From Planococcus sp. CP5-4_YE (GTDB taxonomy: Bacteria; Bacillota; Bacilli; Bacillales_A; Planococcaceae), in the NCBI RefSeq assembly GCF_019042655.1, contig NZ_JAHPZO010000012.1, forward strand, positions 54,486 to 118,485: DNA of 64,000 nucleotides, written 5' to 3'. Positions within the stretch are counted from its first letter, which is position 1. Every line of letters starts with the position of its first letter. A model generated the notes under the pieces. It was not told the DNA's origin. It saw only the letters and a program-made list of their open reading frames with translations, and ran no database searches. This document shows, in pieces, positions 44,200 through 52,154 of the stretch. The position numbers and the translations under genes are program-made.

Positions 44200-44925
44200 T
44201 CATCGACGCTCTTTTGCGACCGCTATGCCGGTCGTCTGCAAAGTTTCCAGCAGCAATTGATGCATGATCGCATAGCCTTCTTCGTTCGGATGGATCGAAT
44301 CCAGCCAAATGGACGGCACTTTCCCCATTTTCCGCGTGTTCGTGACGATGACGCCTTTCGCGCCGATTGCCGAATTCCACATGCGGAACAGCAGGTTGGT
44401 GAAACCGAAATACTGCACTTCTTTTTTCATCGAATTATATAAGCTGTTTTGGACGATCAACACTCGATTGTTGCCAGATTGAATATGCCCGTAAATCTCC
44501 AACAAATTGTGGCGGTATTTCTTTTTCAATGCCGCAAACTGGCGGATCAATTCACTTGCGCCTCCATCCTTGTATTGACGCAGCAAATCGTTGCCGCCAA
44601 TATTCAGCAGCACGAGATCGGCTTGAGCCAATTCCGACTGCCAATGATCGGCCCGGAGCCGTTCGACGAGGCCATCACTCGTCAATCCATTGATGCCGAA
44701 GTTCAGCACCTCACTGGCCGGAAAGCTGTCTTCCAAATGTCTTGCAATCCCGCCCTTTGTCCCGTAGCCATACGCTACGGAATCACCGAGAATGATGATC
44801 TTATCTATATGGCGCGGCCTTGCCGCATTGCGTTGTTTACGTCTGAGTGCCTTTTGAAAAAGGGCACTCGATCGGAAATTGTTGCCCAATCTTCTGCACG
44901 CCCCCTCATTATCGTATCTCTTCAT
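44200..44925 (-). CDS. SGNH/GDSL-type hydrolase
   Basis: A protein of up to 241 residues with all four SGNH blocks: IIILGDSVAYGYGTKGG (Ser, block I), INGLTSDGL (Gly), LLNIGGNDLL (Asn) and DSIHPNEEGY (Asp/His). It would hydrolyse or transfer an ester. No signal peptide is visible, so it looks cytosolic. ATG 44925 has no ribosome binding site and lies just after a TATGCT/TAAAAT -10-like run; TTG 44889, about 11 bases after GAGGGGG, is an alternative start. It is placed directly upstream of the acyltransferase 3 gene. Confidence 0.85.
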   Translation of the reverse strand: MKRYDNEGACRRLGNNFRSSALFQKALRRKQRNAARPRHIDKIIILGDSVAYGYGTKGGIARHLEDSFPASEVLNFGINGLTSDGLVERLRADHWQSELAQADLVLLNIGGNDLLRQYKDGGASELIRQFAALKKKYRHNLLEIYGHIQSGNNRVLIVQNSLYNSMKKEVQYFGFTNLLFRMWNSAIGAKGVIVTNTRKMGKVPSIWLDSIHPNEEGYAIMHQLLLETLQTTGIAVAKERR

Positions 44926-45025
44926 TTTAGCATAATTGCCTGTTTCTTTTCCCTTTTTACGCTTCTATGCATATCCTGCATGGCTGGTTGGGTATGGACA
45001 AGTAGAACAAAAAGGAGGGATGTTG

Positions 45026-46027
45026 ATGGATCAGCTTTATTTAGTTATTGGCATCGTCATCGTCGTCCTCACATTGAGTGATTTCATTTGGACGACTTTA
45101 TGGGTCGATGGCGGCGCCGGCCCATTGACCCATAAGCTCACTTCCGCCTACTGGACGCTCCATAAGCAAGTGAGCCGGAACAACTCAAAATTCCTGAGTC
45201 TCGCGGGGCCAATTATTTTGGTCTCCACTTTGGCGACATGGATCTTCTTGTTATGGGCGGGCTGGACTTTTATTTTTGCCAGTTCCGACAGGATTGTCGA
45301 TACCAAAGACGGCGGGCCTTTGTCATGGGTTGAATATGCCTATTATGCAGGCTACTTGATTTTCACACTTGGCAATGGGGAGTTCGCACCGGATGACGGC
45401 ATCTGGCAAATCGTGGCGATTTTTGCAACCGGTACCGGCATGCTATTCATTACCTTCGGGGTGACTTATTTGCTGCAAGTGCTGAGCGCCGTGTCAGAAA
45501 AACGCTCGCTTGCCTCGAGCATCAGCGGCATTGCAATGGATCCCGCTTCCTTTGTCAACAACGCATGGAATGGAAAAAACTTCGATAACCTCAATTTAGT
45601 GCTCGATACCTTCGCGAATGAATTAAGCAATGCCGTATCCAAATACAACGCCTATCCTGTACTCCATTATTACCGCAGCTCGACGCACGACCGATCGTTG
45701 CCGGTCAATATCGTCGTGTTAGATGAATCATTGACTTTCTTGAAGCATGGCATAGCAAAGGATATTCAGCCAAATGCCTTATTGATGCAGGAACTCTCAA
45801 GCAGCGTCACCAGTTATTTGGATACCTTGCATAGTTCATCCATCGACGCATCCACTGTGGTTCCCCCCCATCAAGTGCTGGCGAATCTCGATAGATCGAT
45901 TCCGACAATTGAAGCAGAATCCTACGAAAAAAAGATGGAGTCACTTGAAAGGCGCCGAAGAAAGCTTCTCGGACTCGTGGAAATGACGGGCGAAGAGTGG
46001 CCGGTCACAACAAACGACCTTGAATGA
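45026..46027 (+). CDS. Two-TM ion channel protein, K+ channel-like
   Basis: A 333-residue protein with an N-terminal TM (about 3-22), two more segments (about 60-85 and 128-152), and a cytoplasmic C-terminal domain of about 170 residues. The filter-like segment TLGNGEFAPDDG (114-125) sits where K+ channels carry TVGYGD, so the canonical Tyr is replaced by Asn. The selectivity is therefore uncertain. The C-terminal domain is not a recognisable RCK or cyclic-nucleotide domain. AAAGGAGG lies 7 bases before ATG 45026. It is monocistronic. Confidence 0.75.
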   Translation: MDQLYLVIGIVIVVLTLSDFIWTTLWVDGGAGPLTHKLTSAYWTLHKQVSRNNSKFLSLAGPIILVSTLATWIFLLWAGWTFIFASSDRIVDTKDGGPLSWVEYAYYAGYLIFTLGNGEFAPDDGIWQIVAIFATGTGMLFITFGVTYLLQVLSAVSEKRSLASSISGIAMDPASFVNNAWNGKNFDNLNLVLDTFANELSNAVSKYNAYPVLHYYRSSTHDRSLPVNIVVLDESLTFLKHGIAKDIQPNALLMQELSSSVTSYLDTLHSSSIDASTVVPPHQVLANLDRSIPTIEAESYEKKMESLERRRRKLLGLVEMTGEEWPVTTNDLE

Positions 46028-46212
46028 ATAGGACTTGCCCTAAAAACGCACGAATAACCAGTCGTAAAAAAAGCGCAATTCTTTGGCGTTTTTCACTCCC
46101 TATTTTCTTTCCCTATTATTGTCGCTATTTCCAACAAATAAAAAAGGTGTTTCAATTAAAATAATTCAGGGAACAATTGGAAGGATGAGATTTTGAAAAT
46201 GGAGGCTATGTA

Positions 46213-46944
46213 ATGCAAACCACTACCCCTGCTTTATTAACTAAAGAAGACTTCACAAGCCGCAACGACTTGCCAGATTGGTTGCTGCGCGAATACAAAA
46301 CCTTCCATGAAACGGTGACGGACAAGACCTTTCCGTGCTATTTCGGCAGAAGCGGCGAATTGAAAAGTGAACTGCGTTATGCATATATAAGTCAAGACGA
46401 CTGGTCCAACTTGCCTGGAGCCGTTGCGGAGTTTTTAACTTTGTTTGAAGACCCGAAACATAAGCGTCATGGCCTGTTTGTATTTGTGGAACCTTTTGAA
46501 TCCGAAGGGCCGCTCGATGCATACCGCACGCAGTTCTGGGAGATTTTGCAGTATCTTCATGACATGGATGATACCGAATGGCCAGAACAAGCTCCGCGTG
46601 ATCCTGATCATTATTTATGGGACTTTAACTTCAAAGGAGAACCCATTTTCATCTTTGGCAACGCGCCTGCCTACAAACAGCGCCGCACGCGCCACCTAGG
46701 CAATTCGATGGTGCTCGGTTTCCAGCCAAGGAGAATATTCGAAGGACTGACAGGGACTGAAAAAGGCGGCATCATGTCGCGCGAAAAGGTGCGGGAGCGT
46801 GTCGAGAAATGGGATGAATTGCCTACCCACCCAGACATCAGCCATTTTGGCGACCCTGAACATAATGAATGGAAACAATTTTTCATCGGTGATGATGTGG
46901 AGCCAGTTAAAGGCAAATGCCCGTTTTCGCATAAAGAACTTTAG
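46213..46944 (+). CDS. YqcI/YcgG family protein
   Basis: A 243-residue member of the YqcI/YcgG family. Typical segments are FPCYFGRSGELKSELRYAYI near the N-terminus, FWEILQYLHDMDDTEWP, GNSMVLGFQPRRIFEGL, and the C-terminal GKCPFSH. Related proteins include a heme-dependent N-hydroxylase (GntA, guanitoxin pathway), and the FPCYFG, RHLGN and CPFSH elements may carry heme ligands. The reaction here is unknown. GGAGG precedes ATG 46213. A strong terminator follows. Confidence 0.82.
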   Translation: MQTTTPALLTKEDFTSRNDLPDWLLREYKTFHETVTDKTFPCYFGRSGELKSELRYAYISQDDWSNLPGAVAEFLTLFEDPKHKRHGLFVFVEPFESEGPLDAYRTQFWEILQYLHDMDDTEWPEQAPRDPDHYLWDFNFKGEPIFIFGNAPAYKQRRTRHLGNSMVLGFQPRRIFEGLTGTEKGGIMSREKVRERVEKWDELPTHPDISHFGDPEHNEWKQFFIGDDVEPVKGKCPFSHKEL

Positions 46945-46949
46945 ACAGT

Positions 46950-46992
46950 TAAAAGCGTCCAATACAGTTTTCCTGTATTGGACGCTTTTTTC
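46950..46992. terminator. Bidirectional terminator
   Basis: Perfect 17-bp stem AAAAGCGTCCAATACAG with its complement around TTTTC and T6. It also serves the convergent LacI-type regulator gene. Confidence 0.93.
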
Positions 46993-46997
46993 TATGC

Positions 46998-47984
46998 TCA
47001 AGCTGTATGTTTCTGCCGCTCCTTAAACTTTTTCACTGTTGCGCCCTTATCGAGCTGCAGCTCGTCCTCGACAGCTTGCATTTTCATTTCGTTTCCTTCG
47101 ATTTGCTGAAGCAGGCGGTCAACTGCCTGTTGGGCAGAGGGCTGTACGGTCGATGGCGGCTTGACGGCTGTCAATTCAGCGTTATCGCTTTCTTCCGCCC
47201 CTCCTACCGCCACGAGGCTGATATCTTTCGGGACTTTGAATCCGGCGCTTTTCAATGAATTGAGTAATTGCAGTCCGTCTTCATAACTCGCAACGACAAA
47301 CGCGCTGGTCGGTTTTTTGAATGAACGCAATTCAGCCGCAATGGCATCGAAATCCGACGGGCTTTCGACTGAATGAACTCGTTTTTTGCGCAACTTCAAT
47401 TGATGATGCGCCATGGCTTCATAGTATCCTTGAAGACTTTCGCCAGCATCTGGAAAATCTTCTCCCACCCAAGCAATCTGCTGATGGCCTTTTTCAGCAA
47501 GATAACTGGTGGCAAGGTATGCCGCTTTACGCCGATCAAATGGTTTTATCTCATCCGCTGTTTTTTCGGCTTGCAAAAATACACTTGTTTCATTCAAGTA
47601 CTCCTTAAGTTCAACGGGCAGGCTTCCGATGCCGATGACACCAGCAACACCGTTCACTAAGGCTTTGCTGGCTTCCACTGATTCACTTCCAGTCAATGCA
47701 TGGGCCGTCAACTGGTAGCCGTATGCCTGTGCTGATTCCGCAAATTCGCGCAAACGAGCGAACTCATCGGGGGCGCAATCCTTCGAAAACAGTACGGCTA
47801 TATGCTTTGGCGTTTCAACAACTTGTGCATTTTCGGTGCTGGTATTTCCGTAATCCAACTCAGCCAAGGCTTGCATCACTTTGTCATAGGTTTCCTTTTT
47901 AACTTGCTCAGGCCGATTCAACACTCGAGACACTGTCGTTTGTGAGACTCCTGCATGTTTTGCAACTTCTGTGGTCGATACCAT
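46998..47984 (-). CDS. LacI family transcriptional regulator
   Basis: A 328-residue regulator with an N-terminal LacI HTH (VSTTEVAKHAGVSQTTVSRVLN) and a periplasmic-binding-like effector domain. The hinge and the sensor core (IAVLFSKDCAPDEF, GVIGIGSLP, ISLVAVGG) are all present. I start at ATG 47984, with AAAGGGTGGCGG upstream. No transport or sugar gene is next to it, so its target is unknown. An AT-rich leader with a tetranucleotide repeat precedes it. Confidence 0.9.
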   Translation of the reverse strand: MVSTTEVAKHAGVSQTTVSRVLNRPEQVKKETYDKVMQALAELDYGNTSTENAQVVETPKHIAVLFSKDCAPDEFARLREFAESAQAYGYQLTAHALTGSESVEASKALVNGVAGVIGIGSLPVELKEYLNETSVFLQAEKTADEIKPFDRRKAAYLATSYLAEKGHQQIAWVGEDFPDAGESLQGYYEAMAHHQLKLRKKRVHSVESPSDFDAIAAELRSFKKPTSAFVVASYEDGLQLLNSLKSAGFKVPKDISLVAVGGAEESDNAELTAVKPPSTVQPSAQQAVDRLLQQIEGNEMKMQAVEDELQLDKGATVKKFKERQKHTA

Positions 47985-48185
47985 TTCCGCCACCCTTTCC
48001 ATTCATTCATTTATTTATTGAATACACTATACCACATCTAACCACAATATTCAGGATGAACTTGAAATACATGCGGATATCCATGAGCGGAATGAGAGGG
48101 AAAAATGGAACAGCGAAATAGTTTCAGCAGAAAAATAAAATTTATGCGAATATTTTTATTCATCTTTAAAGCAAAGACTCTATTT

Positions 48186-48224
48186 ATTCATTCATTCATT
48201 CATTCATTCATATTCAATTGAATA
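48186..48224. repeat. (ATTC)6 microsatellite beside a 14-bp palindrome
   Basis: Six tandem ATTC units (48186-48209) are followed by TATTCAATTGAATA, a perfect 14-bp palindrome (48211-48224). Both lie in the leader of the LacI regulator. Confidence 0.8.
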
Positions 48225-48302
48225 ATTTTATTTATTTTCGTCAATTATTTTCTCCTGCCAAACTTCGTGCATTTGTGTTTATTAAAATGAATAATTTATG
48301 AA

Positions 48303-48328
48303 TAAAAAAAGCGCAGCGATGGCTGCGC
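48303..48328 (-). terminator. Terminator of the HNH gene
   Basis: GCGCAGC / GCTGCGC stem with GATG loop, followed by T7 on the minus strand. Confidence 0.88.
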
Positions 48329-48337
48329 GTCAAATCA

Positions 48338-49228
48338 TTATTCGTTAACAAAAAAGTTATTTCTATGCCATCTGAAAAAGGCTGTATTTGAATCATTCGC
48401 TGCGATGCGCATGTTTTTCTTCAAGCCATAGCGGCTCGCTTGTGATTGAATGGCTGCTGACATTCTGAGTGTCCCGATTCCGGTAAATGAAATTTGCCCG
48501 CTTTCATAAAGCGCTGCATGATTGGCGCATAACAACAACCCATTCGCTGGATCGATTCGTTCTGCATCACTGCTGTCTTTCCAAGGTTTACTGTATGCCG
48601 CTTTCAACAGCGCCGGATTGTCAAGACCACAAATCGCACATTTATTTTGCCATCGTTCCATTTGCACTATCTTAAACTGCTTCTTCAAGTCCCGGAATTT
48701 TCGCCGCAGCAAGTAGTCGGAATCCATCATCCAGGCAGTTAAGGAATTGTATTTTTCCTCACGCACAGCATCGTAAACAAACTCCAATTGCTCAATATTG
48801 CGCCATTTTGATGACGACAATAATTCCAGAAACACCAATGCCAATGCTTCATTGCACGGATATACATAGCCTGAGTTGCCGTTACCGTCTGGCTGGAAAG
48901 CAGAATACTTGATTGGCAAATGTTCTGAAACTATTTTGATGCAACTGGTAATTTCCAATGGGTCGTCAAGTTCTAAGTATTCACAAGGCGCAAGCCATTC
49001 AGCGTATGGCGTACCTAATGCTTGCTCACGCGCATCTTCTTGGATGGTGCCGACTGCCACCAATTCACCCTTAACGTAGTGGAAGGTCCGATCTCCTTTT
49101 TGCAGCGATTTTACGCGCTCCCACGAATGCGGCGTGGCCCCCGATTTATCTTTCATAGGCGCCCGGAGAATTCCGAGGCGTTTTTCTTCTCTATAGGTTT
49201 CACCCTGCATGACGATGTAGCTATTCAT
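48338..49228 (-). CDS. HNH endonuclease-like protein with PUA/EVE-like N-terminus
   Basis: A 296-residue protein. Residues 1-100 resemble a PUA/EVE-type modified-base reader (YIVMQGETYREEKRLGILRA, then SLQKGDRTFHYVKGELVAVG). The C-terminal HNH module has CAIC at 197-200, RIDPANGLLLCANHAALYESG at 224-244 and a second half. The usual His of LEAAHIKPW is replaced by Tyr212 (KAAYSKPW), so nuclease activity is doubtful. Domain order suggests a modification-dependent (type IV) restriction protein. AGGAGG lies 6 bases before ATG 49228. It stands alone. Confidence 0.7.
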   Translation of the reverse strand: MNSYIVMQGETYREEKRLGILRAPMKDKSGATPHSWERVKSLQKGDRTFHYVKGELVAVGTIQEDAREQALGTPYAEWLAPCEYLELDDPLEITSCIKIVSEHLPIKYSAFQPDGNGNSGYVYPCNEALALVFLELLSSSKWRNIEQLEFVYDAVREEKYNSLTAWMMDSDYLLRRKFRDLKKQFKIVQMERWQNKCAICGLDNPALLKAAYSKPWKDSSDAERIDPANGLLLCANHAALYESGQISFTGIGTLRMSAAIQSQASRYGLKKNMRIAANDSNTAFFRWHRNNFFVNE

Positions 49229-49321
49229 TACGTGCCTCCTGACCATTGCTTTCTTCTATTCTACCATCATTTTGCCGATTCCGCCCGGTCACACTGCCAA
49301 CAAAACGAATGAAGGCCACGA

Positions 49322-49350
49322 AAAAAACCATCTCCTAAAAGGAAATGGCT
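49322..49350 (-). terminator. Terminator of the CtaG-type gene
   Basis: CCAT-TCCT / AGGA-ATGG stem with a short T-rich loop and T7 on the minus strand. Confidence 0.82.
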
Positions 49351-49351
49351 G

Positions 49352-50134
49352 TCAAACGGCACGGGCGATTCGACCGGGCGCAGTCGCCTTGTACCAGCTA
49401 TAGCAAAAAAGGACAATGACGACCAAATCGATGACATCGCCCCCATAGTACATGATTAGCGCCCCCATCTCCCCGTCGCTGGTCGTAACTCCAGCCGGAG
49501 GCATGGTGTAAAGCGATTTCGCCAACACTTTATGGCCCGCAAACGCCACGATCAAGACCGCTGCGCGTAAACGGAACGAATGCCGATGGGTAGTCAGGTC
49601 AGTGTATAGGATTGACCAAGTAAATACGTATCCTGCCAATAAAATATGAATATGGACCAAGGCATAAACCCATGTTGATTGGTGCATCCACACGAACAGA
49701 TCCGTTCTATAGAGAATAAACAATCCACCGAAATTCAAGAAAGAGGTGCTGACGGGATGGCTTGCGAGTGCAATGAATCGGCTATTCATTACACGGCTTA
49801 GCTTGCGCGCAGGTTTGGTCGGCAAGCCCCTCATCACTAAAGTCAAGGGTTTGCCGTGCAGCAATAATAACGGTGCCAGCATCCCGAGCAGCAAATGTCC
49901 GGTCATATGGGCGGAAAAACTTGTGTGCGCTGCATCCGCTAAAGGGCCGACTAACGACGCGCCTGCCACAATCACGCCAGCAAACCAAAACACATAACGA
50001 TGCATAGGCCATTTTTTATAGCGTTCATTAGTCCAAATCGCAAGCATCGGGTAAAACATCATCGCCCAGGCGAGCACTAAAGCTGCTGTCAGCTGAAACC
50101 AAGGTTCTACGGGGCCGAGGTAATGGTGAATCAT
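49352..50134 (-). CDS. CtaG family cytochrome c oxidase assembly protein
   Basis: A 260-residue polytopic protein (seven TM segments) of the caa3-type CtaG family. The His-rich signature is visible: DAAHTSFSAHMTGHLLLGMLAP, with further His in VHIHILLAGYVFTWS and FAGHKVLAKSL. CtaG helps insert CuB or assemble caa3 oxidase subunit I. I start at ATG 50134, 5 bases after the DUF2243 stop. Its ribosome binding site is weak, so it may depend on coupling to the upstream gene. A Sco homologue lies at 1.4 kb. Confidence 0.88.
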   Translation of the reverse strand: MIHHYLGPVEPWFQLTAALVLAWAMMFYPMLAIWTNERYKKWPMHRYVFWFAGVIVAGASLVGPLADAAHTSFSAHMTGHLLLGMLAPLLLLHGKPLTLVMRGLPTKPARKLSRVMNSRFIALASHPVSTSFLNFGGLFILYRTDLFVWMHQSTWVYALVHIHILLAGYVFTWSILYTDLTTHRHSFRLRAAVLIVAFAGHKVLAKSLYTMPPAGVTTSDGEMGALIMYYGGDVIDLVVIVLFCYSWYKATAPGRIARAV

Positions 50135-50138
50135 CGCT

Positions 50139-50618
50139 TTATGCGGACCGCCTTTCTTTGGCGGATTTTGCAAGGATGATCCCGGCAATAAGCAAAGCAG
50201 CGCCAAACAAATTCCAGCTCAAGTCATAAGGCCATAATTCGACCTGATAACGTACCTGGTGAATCCTGAACACCTTATGGTCAATAATGCCGTCAAACAG
50301 CTGGAATGCCCCGGCGCCGATGAGGATAGAGCCAATCCAATACCGCATGCGGAGCGCTTGCCGCCTTCTCAAGTCTGCGAACATGAATAGACCGCCGATC
50401 GCTGCAAACCAGGCAAAAGAATTCAACAAACCGTCTGCCAAAATGCCAATTTGCGGTGTCGCCAAATCATAGAAATGATGCCATTGGAGCAATTGATGAA
50501 AAATAACTTCATCGATAAATGCCATCAAGCCAATCCCGAACAGTAAACCCGCCCAAAAATTCCGTTTATCCAGATTTGAGCTTATTTTTTCAGTGCTTGA
50601 TTGTTCTGCCTTTTCCAT
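50139..50618 (-). CDS. DUF2243 family membrane protein
   Basis: A 159-residue protein with four TM segments. It has the family pattern FGIGLMAFIDEVIFHQLLQWHHFYD and FQLFDGIIDHKVFRIHQVRYQ, with several conserved His that could bind heme or copper. DUF2243 genes are often found next to CtaG-type genes, as here, which suggests a role in oxidase metal handling; no function is proven. GGGAGGTG precedes ATG 50618. Confidence 0.85.
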   Translation of the reverse strand: MEKAEQSSTEKISSNLDKRNFWAGLLFGIGLMAFIDEVIFHQLLQWHHFYDLATPQIGILADGLLNSFAWFAAIGGLFMFADLRRRQALRMRYWIGSILIGAGAFQLFDGIIDHKVFRIHQVRYQVELWPYDLSWNLFGAALLIAGIILAKSAKERRSA

Positions 50619-50689
50619 CTCCACACCTCCCCCTCTAACAATAGCCAACCTTATCTAATATGTACCCAATCAGTTTTTAAGGAAACGAA

Positions 50690-50710
50690 AAAAAGCCTCT
50701 GGCCAGGCTC
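50690..50710 (-). terminator. Terminator of the hsp20 locus
   Basis: GCCT-GGCCAG-AGGC stem followed by T7 on the minus strand. The stem is short. Confidence 0.65.
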
Positions 50711-50711
50711 T

Positions 50712-51129
50712 TCACTCGATTTCGATGCGTTTGCCATTGCCCTGGTCTTTTTCTGCCGGCTTTGGCACAGTCAATTGCAAGACACCGTCCTTGAAATTTC
50801 CTTTGATGGACTGGTCATCTACATCTCCGACATAAAAGCTGCGCTTGAAAGAACCAAAAGAGCGTTCTTTTCGAATGTAATGGCCTTCATCTTCCGAAGT
50901 TTCCGAGCTTTCTTCTTTTTTGCCGCTGATCGATAAATAACCGTCTTTAAAATCTACTTGGATGTCATCTTTTGAGAAGCCCGGAACGTCGACCACCACT
51001 TCATACTGCCCATTCATCAACTTGCGGGTAATTGCTTTCCTTGAAGAATCGGTCAAAGAAATCCGAATCCAAATCGCTTTGAAACAGTTTCGGGAAGAAA
51101 TCCTCCCGTTTTCTGGGCATGAACTTCAT
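50712..51129 (-). pseudogene. Hsp20 small heat-shock protein gene, frameshifted
   Basis: An intact ribosome binding site (GAGGAGG) and ATG 51129 open a 42-codon frame ending FFDRFFKESNYPQVDEWAV then TGA. The following frame gives the alpha-crystallin domain: NGQYEVVVDVPGFSKDDI, SFKRSFYVGDVDDQSIKG and LQLTVPKP. Restoring two A residues in GATGAATGGG (to GATGAAAATGGG) would rejoin the frames as VDENGQYEV. The whole would be about 140 residues, normal for Hsp20. Either a recent deletion or a sequencing error caused this. Without repair, a functional protein would require an internal start without a ribosome site. Confidence 0.8.
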
Positions 51130-51205
51130 CAATTTTCCTCCTCGATTGCCGATTAGTTAAAACGAAGCCAGAGACTCTTTCGTATAAATGGTGTTGTTAC
51201 TGTGA

Positions 51206-51233
51206 ATTATAGGTGGTTCTCCGCAAAAGTCAA
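51206..51233 (-). promoter_or_regulatory. Promoter of the hsp20 locus
   Basis: On the minus strand TTGACT (51228-51233) is followed after 16 bases by TATAAT (51206-51211). It lies about 75 bases before ATG 51129 and is near-consensus for sigma-A. I see no CIRCE or CtsR box. Confidence 0.7.
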
Positions 51234-51510
51234 CCAAATTTTTACCAATTCCCAATTGGTTGGCGCGTGCTTAAACAACTTCCATAAGGCCGCAGGAAAA
51301 GGCATAATAACTCCCTTCGCATGCTTGGCCGCATAAGGCTTGAGCTGATTTTTTACTATAAAAATCATTGTCTTTTCCTTACTTTTAAGTTTTGTTCGGA
51401 AGGCGGGTTTAAAAAAACTCGATTACAGGAATACTACAGAAAGCATATGTGTACTACTCATAATGATTTCCCTGTTATAATGGGAGATATCACTGAAGGA
51501 GATGATAGCG

Positions 51511-51708
51511 ATGGAAATGGGTACGATTAAAGGTTCGAGCATGATGGTTAAAGTAGTACGTTCCCTTATGGAAGAAGGCTGGTCTTTTACACCGAACGAA
51601 TTGGACATCATCGTCCGCGCCGAGCATCCTGAAACCGGCGAATCCATCTCCTTCCCTTCATTCGGGAGCCTTAAAATGTGGCTCTACGAAAAAGGGCTTA
51701 GCTATTAA
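51511..51708 (+). CDS. 65-residue hypothetical protein
   Basis: A short soluble protein beginning MEMGTIKGSSMMVKVVRSLM, followed by EEGWSFTPNELDIIVRAEHP and SFGSLKMWLYEKGLSY. AAGGAG lies 9 bases before ATG 51511, and a TATAAT at 51476-51481 lies about 30 bases upstream. The C-terminal half looks like a small alpha/beta domain. I do not recognise the family. A strong terminator follows after a few bases. Confidence 0.6.
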   Translation: MEMGTIKGSSMMVKVVRSLMEEGWSFTPNELDIIVRAEHPETGESISFPSFGSLKMWLYEKGLSY

Positions 51709-51711
51709 CTG

Positions 51712-51758
51712 AAAAAGCTGTCCCTGCTGCCAAATCGGCAGCAGGGACAGCTTTTTTT
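51712..51758 (+). terminator. Terminator
   Basis: Perfect stem AAAAAGCTGTCCCTGCTGCC (loop AAATC) with T7, immediately after the 65-residue gene. Confidence 0.93.
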
Positions 51759-51805
51759 GTTGGTCATTTCAAGTTTATTTGCAGCAATTCGAGCTGTGCT
51801 AAAGT

Positions 51806-51967
51806 TTAGGCAAACGGCCCAAGAATTGCCGGCTTTTTGCATAGTGAAGCATTGATGCCTTGTTTTCGCAACTCAGAAACGATTGCGCCGTTGGTTTTTC
51901 TGCACGCTTCATACGATTCATCGAACATTTTTTTTAACTGCTTCATTTGATTGGATTGACGGTTCAT
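51806..51967 (-). CDS. 53-residue hypothetical protein
   Basis: GGAGGG lies about 8 bases before ATG 51967. The 53-codon frame ends TAA 51806. The product starts MNRQSNQMKQLKKMFDESYE and is basic, helical and soluble, with two Cys and a C-terminal PAILGPFA. I do not recognise it. It fills a 400-base gap otherwise without genes and has no clear terminator of its own. Confidence 0.5.
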   Translation of the reverse strand: MNRQSNQMKQLKKMFDESYEACRKTNGAIVSELRKQGINASLCKKPAILGPFA

Positions 51968-52118
51968 TCGACACACCCTCCACTCGGATGACTTCCTAGA
52001 CCAGTATACAGGGTAACTATGAACAAACTATTAACAAACGGAAAAAAGTTTCGAAAACACGGATTTTTCTCCCGGGATGATAGTCTCTGCCACTTGATAT
52101 CAAATCAGCGCTGACTCC

Positions 52119-52152
52119 CAGAAAAATCCGTCTGTAAGAGGCGGATTTTTTC
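52119..52152. terminator. Terminator of the AbgT operon
   Basis: AAAAATCCG-CT / AG-CGGATTTTT type stem with T6 in both directions, directly after the AbgT stop on the minus strand. Confidence 0.88.
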
Positions 52153-52154
52153 TT

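Larger units (their letters stand above)
48003..48337. other. AT-rich leader between the HNH gene and the LacI regulator
   Basis: This 335-base spacer has no ORF. It holds the HNH gene terminator (48303-48328), a microsatellite and a palindrome (48186-48224), and several GAATAAT/ATTTATTC-type repeats near the regulator. The regulator promoter should lie here; TATAGT on the minus strand near 48030 is a candidate -10. Confidence 0.5.

Noticed and set aside
48186..48209. CRISPR-like repeat
   Set aside because: The unit is a 4-base microsatellite without spacers; no other array was found in the window.
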